Shown: positions 1-8,208 of the stretch, in pieces
How the letters are laid out: each line of letters opens with the position of its first letter
Position numbering within the stretch: position 1 is the first letter of the stretch
Origin: Candidatus Binatia bacterium
Lineage (GTDB): Bacteria; Desulfobacterota; Binatia; Bin18
Assembly (NCBI GenBank): GCA_022824615.1
Contig: JAJDZM010000266.1
Coordinates: forward strand, 1 to 35,430
Reading direction: 5' to 3'
Length of the DNA stretch: 35,430 bases
The notes under the pieces: model-generated
What the model was told of the DNA's origin: nothing
The model's input: only the letters and a program-made list of their open reading frames with translations
Databases searched by the model: none
Translations under genes and position numbers: made by a program

Positions 1-162
1 ATAAGGCGGATTATCGATTGGCACGAACAAGGACTCGACTTTGCCGATGCCATGCACCTCGCCGATTGTGAGAGTGAGGGCTGCTCAGAGTTGGTCACTT
101 TTGATAAGAAATTCGTGAGGCAAGCAAAAGGGCAGGGGGAATGTGTGGTTCGGGTGGCATGA
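1..162 (+). CDS. VapC-like PIN-domain toxin, C-terminal part (cut by window edge)
   Basis: The reading frame is open from the first base and stops at TGA 160-162, leaving 53 residues of a protein whose start lies outside the window. The text GLDFADAMHLA followed by LVTFDKKF is the typical C-terminal half of a PIN domain, with the third acidic position in the D-A-x-H helix and the terminal T-F-D-xx-F strand. PIN toxins of type II modules are Mg-dependent ribonucleases, and the antitoxin gene would be expected just upstream. The SDR gene follows 36 bp downstream on the same strand. Family assignment is good from the motif; target and partner cannot be seen. Confidence 0.8.
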   Translation: MRRIIDWHEQGLDFADAMHLADCESEGCSELVTFDKKFVRQAKGQGECVVRVA

Positions 163-198
163 GTCGACATTGACCCCGCCGAAAGAAAGGACTCGAGT

Positions 199-906
199 AT
201 GGCAGAAAAACCAGTTGCCGCAGTGCTTGGAGTTGGTCCTGGCTTAGGGGCCGCGCTGGCCCGTCGGTTCGCGAAAGAGTATGCGGTGGCAATCAACGCC
301 CGCCGCACGGAATATCTCGCATCGCTGGCGGAAGAAATTCGTGCCGAAGGGGGGCAGGTTTGCGAGACCCCGGCTGATCTGAGCGACCGAGCCCAGATTG
401 AGGCCCTGTTCAAGACGATCCGTGAACAGCTCGGTCCGCCCGAAATCCTGCTCTATAACGCCGGCGGTGGGGCCTTCGGCACGATCGCCGATATGACTCC
501 GGAACAGTACGAGAACTCCTGGCGGGTCAACGCCTATGGCGCATTTCTGAGCGCGAGGGAAGTGGTGCCGGACATGCTTGAACGCGGACGCGGCAGTATG
601 CTGTTTACCGGTGCGACCGCCGGCGTCAAGGCCGGCCCCCGCTCAGTGGTCTTCGGCCCGGCCAAGTTCGCCCTGCGTGGCTTAGTGCAATCGCTGGCGC
701 GCGACCTTGGGCCCAAGGGCATCCATGTGGGTTGGGTCAATGTTGACGGCGTGATCGATATCCCTGGTCGCAACTATCCCAATATGACCGAGGAAGATAT
801 GCTCAAGCCCGAGGCCATTGCCGAAACGTATTGGCATATGGCCCATCAGGACCGCAGCTCCTGGACGACCGAGATCGACGTGCGGCCGTTCAAGGAAAAA
901 TTCTGA
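199..906 (+). CDS. SDR-family oxidoreductase-like protein lacking the catalytic Tyr
   Basis: A 235-residue single-domain Rossmann protein of normal SDR length. The nucleotide loop is GVGPGLG (residues 11-17), NAGGG sits at 87-91, and the C-terminal half has the GPKGIHV strand (171-177) followed by a VDG motif. At the usual YxxxK site the sequence is F152-G-P-A-K156, so the catalytic Tyr is Phe while Lys is kept. The usual Ser lies in a GATAG stretch (138-142) and is Ala or Thr. A subclass of SDRs from environmental proteobacteria has the same Phe, so this is probably family-typical and not recent damage. The start is supported by AAGGA eight bases upstream. It converges with the next gene, with 29 bp between them. 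Substrate unknown; it may not be a classical dehydrogenase. Confidence 0.88.
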   Translation: MAEKPVAAVLGVGPGLGAALARRFAKEYAVAINARRTEYLASLAEEIRAEGGQVCETPADLSDRAQIEALFKTIREQLGPPEILLYNAGGGAFGTIADMTPEQYENSWRVNAYGAFLSAREVVPDMLERGRGSMLFTGATAGVKAGPRSVVFGPAKFALRGLVQSLARDLGPKGIHVGWVNVDGVIDIPGRNYPNMTEEDMLKPEAIAETYWHMAHQDRSSWTTEIDVRPFKEKF

Positions 907-935
907 GGACGCCCGAGGAAGATAGCGCGTAACTC

Positions 936-1733
936 CTAGACCTGTCGGAAGCGGCTGCCCGGCGCGGGCGGCTCTTCCGGCGGGCCGGCAAAGCACTGGG
1001 CCATGGACATCCATCTGGTGGCCGTATCGCCACTCACTATAAGGGAGGTGTCCGCGATATTGCGCACCTGCGTGACTACTTGACAAAACTCGACCGCGCT
1101 GCCCTCAATCCGGTTCGCCTGCTCCGGCGGATTCCACTCCCATATCTCTCCCGACGGGGCGCTGAGCCGCAGGTAGGGGACGTCTGTCGGCACGGCGAGC
1201 TTGCGGTTCGTGAAGGTCCAGTCGAAGGTGTTCACCCCCATGACGACAACATTCTTGATCCGGTCGGTGTTGGGGCGCGTTTGGCCCAGCAGGTCGTATA
1301 TGGCCTGACTGTGCGCCCAGGTCTCCATCAGGCGCGCCGTGATGCTGGAGCGCACGCTCATATCCGGCCCAAACCACTGCACCCGTTTTTTGGGGTCCGC
1401 GGCTGCAAAGCGTCCCGCCATCTCAAGAGAGAAGGTACGCCAGCGATGTAACAGGGCGCGGTCCCGTAGCCCGTCAAGCCAGACATGGGTGAAGGCCAGC
1501 CGTCCGTGCTGCTGGCGGCCGACGGTGAATTCTTTCACCAGCTCCAGGAAGGCATTCGTATCCTGCAATGAAAGATCAGCCGCGTAGTCGCCCATATGCA
1601 GATGGGCCACGATATCGTTGATCGTCCACGCTTTGAATTGTGTTTTCTTTCCCCAGTCCCGATCGTCCAACCGGTTGAGCAGGGCGAAGACCGCCTCGCT
1701 CTCTTCCTGGAAATCCAGGGCTTGCTGCAACAT
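936..1733 (-). CDS. TIGR03084-like metal-binding protein (DinB/maleylpyruvate isomerase fold)
   Basis: A 265-residue protein whose N-terminal third has the DinB/MDMPI helical-bundle pattern: DRDWGKKTQFKAWTINDIVAHLH with a downstream D-Y-A-A-D, and a later METWAHSQAIYDLLG segment. These His/Asp positions (HLH near residue 46, the AHSQ His in the middle) are the expected divalent-metal ligands of the family. TIGR03084 proteins of this length carry an MDMPI-like N-domain and a C-terminal SCP2-like part; their reaction is not established, although related proteins use mycothiol or glutathione-type thiols. The start at 1733 is chosen because CAGGAG lies seven bases upstream; a longer frame reaches 1778 without a better site. 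No operon partner; both neighbours read the other way. Confidence 0.78.
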   Translation of the reverse strand: MLQQALDFQEESEAVFALLNRLDDRDWGKKTQFKAWTINDIVAHLHMGDYAADLSLQDTNAFLELVKEFTVGRQQHGRLAFTHVWLDGLRDRALLHRWRTFSLEMAGRFAAADPKKRVQWFGPDMSVRSSITARLMETWAHSQAIYDLLGQTRPNTDRIKNVVVMGVNTFDWTFTNRKLAVPTDVPYLRLSAPSGEIWEWNPPEQANRIEGSAVEFCQVVTQVRNIADTSLIVSGDTATRWMSMAQCFAGPPEEPPAPGSRFRQV

Positions 1734-1854
1734 CGGCCGCTCCTGTCTGTGCTGTGGCTTATCTGGCCGGGCAAACAAATCACACCCAGGGTAAAAAGGC
1801 TACTCACCGGAAGGGATTAGGCACTATATCGATTTTCCTGTACGTAGAAGCCAT

Positions 1855-2949
1855 ATGTACAAGCGAAGGCAGCCAGGCATACCACTCGGACGACTCATGC
1901 AGCTTGCGGCCATTGCTGTCGTCTGCCTTGGCGGTGGAGTGGCTGGAGCAGTCGAGGGGACACGTTTGCTCAACGCCCACGCCGACCATGACAACTGGCT
2001 GACCTATGGGCATGGCTATGCCAATCAGCGCTACAGCGGGCTTGAGCAGATTACGACCGACAACGTGCAACGCTTGGTGCCGAAGTGGATCTATCAGACC
2101 GGCGTGCTCGGGACGTTTCCGACCAATCCCCTTGTTGCCGACGGAACGATGTATCTCACCACACCGTACAACCATGTGGTTGCTCTTGATGCAGTAACGG
2201 GAGCGGAACGCTGGCGCTACACGCATGAGATGTCCGTTGACACGCTCTGTTGCGGCACCCACAACCGGGGGCTCGCCCTGGGCTACGGGCGACTGTATAT
2301 GATCACCGCGGACGCGCGTCTGGTGGCGCTCGATGCCACCACGGGAACACCCGCGTGGGATATACCGGTTGTCGATCCGACGACCGGAAACCCGGATGAC
2401 CTCGCGACGCTTAAAGAGATCAAAGCCACGGACGCTGCCAAGCCCGAGAACGTCGCTACCCTCACCGCACTGACGCGCTTTGCCGGCAATATGGTGCCGG
2501 TCGTCTACGACGGTAAGGTCTTCGTCGGCGTGAGCGGGACCGGGTATAGCGGTGTGCTGGGTGAAGCCGAAGCGGACGATCCGTCTCTCCTCGGTCGGCC
2601 CGGTCCCCGGCGCGGCCTGCGTGCCTTCCTGTCCGCCTATGACGCAACGACCGGGCAGTTGGTCTGGCGCTGGTATGCGACCGCCTCGGAAGGCTGGGAA
2701 GGTGATTTTGTCGGGCAGACTGCGTTCGGCGATGCGCTGGAGCGCGACCTGGCTGCCGAGCGCGCCAACGCGGACACATACCGCGACGCCTGGAAGACCG
2801 GTGGCGGTTCGATCTATTCTTCCCCATCCATCGACCCGGAGTTGGGGCTGATCTATTTCGGAACCGGGAATGCGTCGCCCGGTTATGATGATTACAAACG
2901 CCCCGGCGACAATCTGTACACTGCCTCCCTGGTTGCGCTCGACATATAG
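1855..2949 (+). CDS. PQQ-dependent alcohol dehydrogenase, N-terminal part, ends at in-frame TAG
   Basis: This 364-residue piece is the first 60 percent of a quinoprotein alcohol dehydrogenase. It begins with a signal peptide (KRR, then a hydrophobic run at 15-31), as expected for a periplasmic enzyme that oxidises alcohols and passes electrons to cytochrome c. Features seen: the D-N-W-xx-Y-G-x-x-Y-xx-Q-R-Y-S start of the propeller, beta-propeller tryptophan-docking repeats such as VVALDAVTGAERWRY, the vicinal Cys132-Cys133 pair that contacts PQQ, and FGTGNASP with the Ca-ligand Asn (N339). The usual Ca-ligand Glu region reads GVSGTGYSG, so that Glu seems absent. The frame stops at TAG 2947-2949 within ALDI-stop-TGALRW, and the remaining propeller continues in the same frame. 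As it stands the product would lack the C-terminal blades and the active-site Asp region. Confidence 0.85.
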   Translation: MYKRRQPGIPLGRLMQLAAIAVVCLGGGVAGAVEGTRLLNAHADHDNWLTYGHGYANQRYSGLEQITTDNVQRLVPKWIYQTGVLGTFPTNPLVADGTMYLTTPYNHVVALDAVTGAERWRYTHEMSVDTLCCGTHNRGLALGYGRLYMITADARLVALDATTGTPAWDIPVVDPTTGNPDDLATLKEIKATDAAKPENVATLTALTRFAGNMVPVVYDGKVFVGVSGTGYSGVLGEAEADDPSLLGRPGPRRGLRAFLSAYDATTGQLVWRWYATASEGWEGDFVGQTAFGDALERDLAAERANADTYRDAWKTGGGSIYSSPSIDPELGLIYFGTGNASPGYDDYKRPGDNLYTASLVALDI

Positions 2950-3684
2950 ACCGGCGCGTTGCGCTGGTATCACCAGATCGTCCCGCATGACATTTGGGGC
3001 TATGACGTGGCCTCACCCCCGGTTCTGTTGGATTTTCCCGCCAATGGTAAAACGGTGCGGGCCGTGGCTGAAGCTTCGAAGTCCGGCTGGCTGTATCTAT
3101 TCGATCGGGAGACCGGTAAGCCATTGCGCCGTTCGGAAGCCTTCGTTCCCCAGAACGATTTGCTCTTCCGCAGGCCGACTTCCGAGGGGATGTTAATTGC
3201 GCCCGGAGCTGCGGGTGGAGCCAATTGGCCGCCCACTTCGTACAGCCCTCAGACCGGCTGGTTATACGTCTCAGGGACGCATAACCCGACGCGCTACCAA
3301 CTCAAACCAGGGGAGCTTGGACAGCCTGGGCGGATCGTCATTTCGTTTGACAAAACCGTGGAACGCTGGGGGACCCTGAGCGCTATTGCGCCCCAGGACG
3401 GAAAGATCAAATGGCAGGTCAAAACGGACTTGCCGCTGGTCAGTGGCTCGCTGACGACCGCGGGTGGGCTGATCTTTTACGGGGAATCAAACGGACAGTT
3501 TGTGGCCCGCAACGCCCAGGACGGCACCGCGCTATGGCGCTTCAACACCGGGGCCGGGGTCAACGCTCCGCCGGTGACCTATGCGGTGGACGGGAGGCAA
3601 TTTGTGGCGGTTGCCGCCGGTGGGCACAAATTGTTCGATTTTCCTCCGGGCAATGCGGTGATCGCCTTTGGCCTGCCCGATTGA
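2950..3684 (+). pseudogene. PQQ-dependent alcohol dehydrogenase, C-terminal part after the in-frame stop
   Basis: Continues the preceding frame without a shift: TGALRWYHQ, then HDIWGYDVASPP (the active-site Asp segment of quinoprotein dehydrogenases), SGWLYLFDRETGKP (a docking repeat), the GGANWPP motif, GGLIFYGESNGQF and the closing blade ending in AFGLPD. Joined with the upstream part the protein would be about 610 residues, close to the family's normal size. There is no ribosome site or ATG at the break; the first possible start is a TTG at 2959. So the pieces are either one gene broken by a single nonsense change (GAG, CAG or AAG to TAG), a base-call error, or a suppressed amber codon. 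Conservation of both halves argues for a recent event or a sequence error. Confidence 0.85.
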
Positions 3685-3729
3685 CCCGACATCGCTGCTA
3701 CAACATATTCCTCGTCTCAGCCACTTGCT

Positions 3730-4296
3730 CTATTCTTTCCTCTGAGTGTCGAGCTGACGGACGTGGTATTCGAGTTCGGTGACATGCGCATCCGTCACCC
3801 CCATGTCACGTAAGCTCCCGGCGAGCCGGAGCAGATAGTCTCGATTCGAGCCGCTCGGCCCCTTGGAATGAAAAATATGAAGCGCCATCTCTGGTACGGA
3901 GGCCGGACCGAGATAGTGCGGGTTGTCGTCCTGAGCGATATAGACAGCAGCGGTGGTCACCGCGGGCGCAGGGGCCTCGCTTGTATCGGTCTTGGGGTAA
4001 AAGTCCACCTGACGACGACGAAACCCGCCTTGCTCGCGCTCATCGAGATAAGAAAAAATTGACTCCAGAGACTCTCCGGCAACCTGATAGGCCACGCCCC
4101 AGCACACCGATTGGGCAGCGGCGACCAGGGTCACGACGCGCCCTGGGGAGCCCGGAAGACCTCTGTGGTCGGGCGAGCCCTGGTAAAAACGTCGCGCCCA
4201 GCCTCGGATATAACCGACCCGACACTGTTCAAAGGCAAAGCCGGGGTGCCAGATTAATGACCCGTAGCCAAAAATCCAGACCTTGGTAGGCATCAT
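3730..4296 (-). CDS. ChaC-like gamma-glutamylcyclotransferase
   Basis: A 188-residue protein with the ChaC signature: WIFGYGSLIW at residues 7-16, where YGSL forms the substrate loop, followed by RRFYQGSPDHRG and the YLDEREQGG segment in which Glu88 corresponds to the catalytic acid. ChaC enzymes cleave glutathione (gamma-Glu-Cys-Gly) to 5-oxoproline and Cys-Gly in the cytosol. Length matches bacterial ChaC. The gene stands alone on the minus strand, converging with the PQQ dehydrogenase, with 45 bp between them. The start has two adjacent ATGs (4296 and 4293) and no strong ribosome site, so the exact start is uncertain by one residue. A GST gene and glyoxalase-type genes nearby make a thiol-metabolism context plausible, but this is inference. 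Confidence 0.88.
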   Translation of the reverse strand: MMPTKVWIFGYGSLIWHPGFAFEQCRVGYIRGWARRFYQGSPDHRGLPGSPGRVVTLVAAAQSVCWGVAYQVAGESLESIFSYLDEREQGGFRRRQVDFYPKTDTSEAPAPAVTTAAVYIAQDDNPHYLGPASVPEMALHIFHSKGPSGSNRDYLLRLAGSLRDMGVTDAHVTELEYHVRQLDTQRKE

Positions 4297-4383
4297 TTTG
4301 TATGGAAGGCGGGTAGGTGAGGCAGGGGAAGAAAAGGTGGGTCACCCGACCCACCTTGTGTCAACGATTGAGAATCTACAGAT

Positions 4384-4752
4384 TTATCCCATGTGGATAG
4401 CGTTGAGCTTGTTGCCGTCCAGATCGCGAAAATAACCGATGGTCATGCCACCGCCACCACGCGGCCCGGGCGCTCCTTCGTCCGTACCGCCCAGCTCCAG
4501 CGCCTTTGCATGGATTGCCGCCACCTGTTCCGCGCTGCTCGCGGCAAGAGCGACCATCACACCATTGCCGACCGAGGCGGCATTGCCGTCAAACGGCTTG
4601 CACACCGCCAGCATCGGAGCCCCTGCGGTCCCCCATAAGATAATGCGCTCATTCTCCATCATGCGCTTGGCCCCGAGTTCGGCCAGCAGTTCATCATAAT
4701 ACTTGGCCGCACGATCCAAATCGTTCGTTCCGATTGTGACATAACTAATCAT
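4384..4752 (-). CDS. VOC (glyoxalase/bleomycin-resistance fold) protein
   Basis: A 122-residue single VOC module: MISYVTIGTNDLDRAAKYYDE opens it, followed by a long Gly-rich loop (GAPGPRGGGG near residue 96) and the typical end YFRDLDGNKLNAIHM. This subclass is common as a stand-alone protein of unknown substrate in proteobacteria. Candidate metal or substrate residues are the Asp/Asn near DLDGNKL and the C-terminal His. A full AAGGAGGT ribosome site lies six bases before the ATG. It is the last gene of a probable three-gene operon, 30 bp after the alpha/beta hydrolase. It may handle a product of the upstream monooxygenase and hydrolase, which is inference. Confidence 0.85.
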   Translation of the reverse strand: MISYVTIGTNDLDRAAKYYDELLAELGAKRMMENERIILWGTAGAPMLAVCKPFDGNAASVGNGVMVALAASSAEQVAAIHAKALELGGTDEGAPGPRGGGGMTIGYFRDLDGNKLNAIHMG

Positions 4753-4782
4753 AACTTACCTCCTTCTTGTTTTGTGGCAGAG

Positions 4783-5580
4783 TTAGGGTTGGATAAAATC
4801 CCGGACCAGGCCGGAGACACGTCCGAGTTGCTCTAGCTGCGGTACGTGGGCCGCCTGCTCGACCATGGCAATCTGCGAGCCGGCGATCCGGCTACCAAAC
4901 TCCTCGGCATATGCCGGGGGGACGAGTTTGTCCTCAGTGCCCCAGACAATCAGGGTCGGGGCTGCAATCCGATGGATGCGCTTCTTGAGCCCTTTGTCCG
5001 GAATGGGCCAGACAAATTTGCCCGTGCAGGCGAGTGACCAGGTCACCCGAATCTGGAGGTCTTGGGCTTCCTTCTCATCCTCGGGCACGGTCAGCATCTG
5101 CTGGGCGAGTGGACCACTAGGGTCATAGAAAGCGGCTTTGACCACTTCTTCCATGGGCAGAATCATCCAGTTTTTGACTGGAGCGTCGTCTCGCCAGAGG
5201 CCGATTGGACTCAGCAACACCAGCTTGCCAACCCGTTGCGGGTAGCAGGCGGCGATTTCCGAGGCGACCATCCCGCCAAACGAATGGCCGATGACCGTTG
5301 GACTGTCCAAGCCGAGCTGGGCAAACAGCTCATCGTAATACAGCACCAGGTCCCATAGATCATCCAGGGCCTTTACGCCGTCCGGATCACCCAGGGTCGT
5401 ACCCGGATGCTCGGGTGCGTACACGGTATATTGCTCGGCCAGAGTGTCCAGAAAGGGGTCCCAGGTCAGGCCGTAGGCACCGTGCAGGAACACCACTGCC
5501 GGCCCGCTGCCGGCCACGTGGACTTTGGGGTTAATCTGATTTTTCCACACACTGACGGTTTGTTCTTGGACTGCGACCAT
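4783..5580 (-). CDS. Alpha/beta hydrolase
   Basis: A 265-residue alpha/beta-hydrolase with the full catalytic set in view: the oxyanion HGAYG at 33-37, nucleophile elbow G-H-S100-F-G-G, acid D217 in WGTEDKLVP, and H245 in AAHVPQLE. The cap between residues about 125 and 200 is helical. Such enzymes hydrolyse C-C or ester bonds of ring-cleavage or ester products. The start is placed at 5580 because it clears the preceding gene's stop and has an AGGG site; an ATG at 5613 would overlap that gene. It sits 19 bp after the luciferase-like monooxygenase and 30 bp before the VOC gene, so the three are probably cotranscribed. The exact substrate cannot be told. Confidence 0.88.
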   Translation of the reverse strand: MVAVQEQTVSVWKNQINPKVHVAGSGPAVVFLHGAYGLTWDPFLDTLAEQYTVYAPEHPGTTLGDPDGVKALDDLWDLVLYYDELFAQLGLDSPTVIGHSFGGMVASEIAACYPQRVGKLVLLSPIGLWRDDAPVKNWMILPMEEVVKAAFYDPSGPLAQQMLTVPEDEKEAQDLQIRVTWSLACTGKFVWPIPDKGLKKRIHRIAAPTLIVWGTEDKLVPPAYAEEFGSRIAGSQIAMVEQAAHVPQLEQLGRVSGLVRDFIQP

Positions 5581-5599
5581 CTGTTTTTCCCTTGTGTCC

Positions 5600-6847
5600 T
5601 TACAAGGCCGCAATTGAGGCCGGGCGCTTGGTCCGCAGCCTTTCCGGCCACCAGTGATTCTCCCACTGGTTGTCCCACATATCGTGGATATGGGGCATGA
5701 CTTCGCTGCTGAACATATCGATGTTTTTGAGGGTCAAGTCATGCGGCATGGAGCCGATATGCAACAAGACCATCAGATTGCCGATTCGCAGGTCTTTGGC
5801 CGCGTCGGCAAGCATGTCACGGACCGTTGCCGGGCTGCCGGCAATCACAAAGCCTTCATCCACAAAGTCTTTGAACCTCCAGTTGGGGATGGAGTCGAGT
5901 TTATCGAAATAGCTCTTGAAGATGCCCTTGCGGATATTGTTTTCCAGGCTGCGATAATCCTGGTGGCCTGGCGGGAAGAAGTATTCGGGCGGAATATGCA
6001 AGGATTTGTTATAGAAGTACTGGATATGCCTTTCATACAGGGCTTCGGCCTTGGCGTCGGTTTCGGCCACGGCCACGAGTTGCAGAAAGCCGGCGCGGTA
6101 GGGGTTGGGTTCAATGCCGCGATCACCGATGAACTGCCAGAACCCGTCCATCACGCTTTTGCCGGCCTTGGGGCCGTAATAGCTGAGAAAGCAGTAGCAA
6201 TGGTTGTGCTGCGCAGCAAATTCCCAGGTGCTGAGGCTACCGAGTCCGGGGATCCAGACCGGCGGGTGCGGCTGTTGAATCGGCCGCGGCCAGACGTTGA
6301 CCTTGGGGAGCTGGTAGTATTTGCCGTTCCAGGCGAAGATGTCATCCGCGGTCCAGGCTTTGAGGATCAGATCGTGGGCCTCGTAATAGCGCTCGCGCTG
6401 CTCAATCGGAGTGATACCGGCACACAAGGTGGCATCCATGGCCGTTCCCAGCGGCATACCGGCCACCAGGCGACCGCCGCTGATGGTATCCAGCATGCCG
6501 TACTCTTCGGCCACGCGCGTGGGTGGGTTGGTCGTCGGCAGGGTTGAGCCCATCTGTACCACCGCCACATCCATACCATTGGTGGCGCGGGCCAGGACCG
6601 AGCCCATCAGGTTGGGGTTGGGCATGAAACCATAGGCATTCTGGTGATGTTCATTGACGCAGATCCCGTCCATCCCGGCTTTGGCGGCATGGATCAGTTC
6701 GTCCAGCGACCAGTTGTAGTACTGGCCGACTTTCTCGGCGTCGCCCAGTTCCGTCCAGGGCGGATCGACCCAGACCGAGTGGTATTTTTGCTCAAAATCG
6801 TCCGGCAGGTCCCGGTAGGGCATCAGGTGAAACATGGATACTTTCAT
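5600..6847 (-). CDS. Luciferase-like (LLM) flavin-dependent monooxygenase
   Basis: A 415-residue LLM-class protein. The TIM-barrel landmarks visible are the N-terminal beta strand MKVSMFHLMPYRDLP, GICVNEHHQNAYG (the strand and His pair near residue 70), TTNPPTRVAEEYGMLDTISGGRLVAGMPLG and WPRPIQQPHPPVWIPG. These proteins use reduced FMN or F420-type cofactors to oxygenate small organic substrates. Length is somewhat above the 330-360 typical for the class, with extra C-terminal residues (WDNQWENHWWPERLRTKRP). GGAGG nine bases upstream supports the ATG at 6847. It is the first gene of the monooxygenase-hydrolase-VOC operon; a Baeyer-Villiger-like oxygenation followed by hydrolysis is a reasonable but untested reading. 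Confidence 0.88.
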   Translation of the reverse strand: MKVSMFHLMPYRDLPDDFEQKYHSVWVDPPWTELGDAEKVGQYYNWSLDELIHAAKAGMDGICVNEHHQNAYGFMPNPNLMGSVLARATNGMDVAVVQMGSTLPTTNPPTRVAEEYGMLDTISGGRLVAGMPLGTAMDATLCAGITPIEQRERYYEAHDLILKAWTADDIFAWNGKYYQLPKVNVWPRPIQQPHPPVWIPGLGSLSTWEFAAQHNHCYCFLSYYGPKAGKSVMDGFWQFIGDRGIEPNPYRAGFLQLVAVAETDAKAEALYERHIQYFYNKSLHIPPEYFFPPGHQDYRSLENNIRKGIFKSYFDKLDSIPNWRFKDFVDEGFVIAGSPATVRDMLADAAKDLRIGNLMVLLHIGSMPHDLTLKNIDMFSSEVMPHIHDMWDNQWENHWWPERLRTKRPASIAAL

Positions 6848-6985
6848 ACCTGGCCTCCTTTGTGTGTACTGTGTCCGGCCAAAATACCAATTGTGGCGTG
6901 GTTTGGCTAGGCGACCCCGTCCGCTGGTTCACGCAACGGCCTAGAGAGGGTGCTTATAACGACTGGGACGGTACGGGGCACGCTA

Positions 6986-7405
6986 TCATTTGAGCTTCAA
7001 CAGCGGATAATCAGGCGACTCGGGACGTGGAGTCAGAGTACGGTTTGTACAATCGGCGATTAAATCTAAGGCTTCGAGGACGATTTGACCGATCAGCGGC
7101 TCGCTCAGGGGAGGACCGACAACACAGTCAGTACTCATAAAGCGGTTGCCAATGCGGATGGTCAGGGGACCGGCTACCGGGCGTTCTTCCTTCCTCTCAT
7201 CTGCATAGGAAACAATCACGGTTCGGCGTGTTTCCAGTCCGAGCCGCTCAACGACGTTTTGGGGTAAAACCAACATGACGGCGCCGGTATCAACAATCGC
7301 GTCAATACTGGAACGACGAATGGCGGATTCCTCGCCCTCTCCTCGCTCAAAAACTCCGCGATCAATCGGGTTTTCAAGCGTAACGTTGACTGTAATCTCT
7401 CCCAT
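6986..7405 (-). CDS. Small retropepsin-like aspartic protease (clan AA)
   Basis: A 139-residue protein with the single-domain retropepsin pattern: SSIDAIVDTGAVMLVLP carries the catalytic D39-T-G motif, and PLIGQIVLEALDLIAD is the expected hydrophobic G-xx-x-L-E-x-L flap-and-helix segment near residue 110. Families of this kind act as homodimers, each subunit giving one Asp. There is no signal peptide or membrane segment, so it should be cytosolic. Similar orphan DTG proteins are widespread in cyanobacteria and environmental bacteria, often near toxin-antitoxin genes, without a known substrate. Neighbours are the LLM operon downstream and GNAT upstream on the same strand, 166 bp away, so it is probably a separate unit. 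Confidence 0.82.
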   Translation of the reverse strand: MGEITVNVTLENPIDRGVFERGEGEESAIRRSSIDAIVDTGAVMLVLPQNVVERLGLETRRTVIVSYADERKEERPVAGPLTIRIGNRFMSTDCVVGPPLSEPLIGQIVLEALDLIADCTNRTLTPRPESPDYPLLKLK

Positions 7406-7571
7406 TTCGGCACCTCAAATGACATATTCAGCTTTGCCTCATGGCAAGCTTTTTCATTCCTCGGTAACTGCCGCTTCTAATGTCTCCGACACCTACGCAT
7501 TTGTACTCCATCATGATCTGATCCCTGCCTCTAATAAGAATCGACGAACGCAGAAACGGAAACGCTCAGCG

Positions 7572-8192
7572 TTAGAAAAACTTCGCGCAATAGCTGATAC
7601 GCGCGGCGCTATCGTGGTCCGCGTCGGTCGGCACGAGTTGCCTGTCTTTTACGAGGGCGCGCAGCTCGGTATCGACCACACTCGAAAAGACCTCGAACCC
7701 GCGTTTCTGATAGGCTTTGGGCGGCTGCCCGCCCATAAAAGCCATGACCGCTCGCGGGGTAGGAGTGGCCTTGGCCGTCACCGCTGCGAACCCGGCCTGC
7801 TTGGCCCAGTCCAGAAAATGATCCAAGAGGCTCAGGCCAATGCCCCGCCCTTGATAGCGCGCGTCTCGGTCGTCCGTGTCGTCGAGTTGGCCGACATGGT
7901 AGCAGTAAATGGACAGGCTACGGTCGGGCAGCGCGGGCGCTGCGTCGCCGAACTCGCCCCAATACAGCGGGTCCCACAGCCCCTTGGGCGAGCGGGTGTC
8001 CGCGGCGTAGCGTCGAAACTGGAGTTGGCCGACGTGCTGCGTGCCGTCAAACGCCAATATCGCGCTTGAGCCAAGGTCCTGGATACGGGTACGGACCTCT
8101 TGCTCGTCGCCCTGATGACCAATCGGGACTGCCCCCAGGTCTTCGGCGGTCATCGGTCGGTAGTGAATCGTCGGGGTGGTCTCGCTGCTCAT
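7572..8192 (-). CDS. GNAT-family N-acetyltransferase
   Basis: A 206-residue protein with the acetyl-CoA pyrophosphate loop YQGRGIGLSLLDHF (Q114-G-R-G-I-G119) followed by the alpha helix DWAKQAGFAAVTAKA, and a beta-bulge region PKAYQKRGFEV late in the sequence (YxxxGF). These are the A and B motifs of GNAT acetyltransferases, which acetylate amines or small molecules. The ATG at 8192 is taken because it follows the GST stop by 16 bp; an upstream frame extends to 8330 inside GST. No strong ribosome site is present, so translation may be coupled to GST. The acceptor substrate is not predictable. Confidence 0.82.
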   Translation of the reverse strand: MSSETTPTIHYRPMTAEDLGAVPIGHQGDEQEVRTRIQDLGSSAILAFDGTQHVGQLQFRRYAADTRSPKGLWDPLYWGEFGDAAPALPDRSLSIYCYHVGQLDDTDDRDARYQGRGIGLSLLDHFLDWAKQAGFAAVTAKATPTPRAVMAFMGGQPPKAYQKRGFEVFSSVVDTELRALVKDRQLVPTDADHDSAARISYCAKFF

Positions 8193-8208
8193 GGCTTGAT
8201 ACCGCGGC

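Noticed and set aside
2947-2949. TAG read as pyrrolysine or another recoded residue
   Set aside because: No pyl genes in the window and PQQ dehydrogenases are not known to use recoding; a mutation or error is simpler.
1804-2988. 394-residue minus-strand frame opposite the PQQ dehydrogenase
   Set aside because: It has Arg/Gly-rich text with no domain and lies antisense to a gene with clear propeller motifs; a G+C-rich shadow.
5654-6547. 297-residue plus-strand frame opposite the luciferase-like gene
   Set aside because: Antisense shadow; the other strand has complete LLM motifs.
7430-7454. Hairpin with T-run (stem AGCTT(T)GCC/GGCAAGCT) as a plus-strand terminator
   Set aside because: No plus-strand gene precedes it, and the stem has a bulge; left out as a feature.
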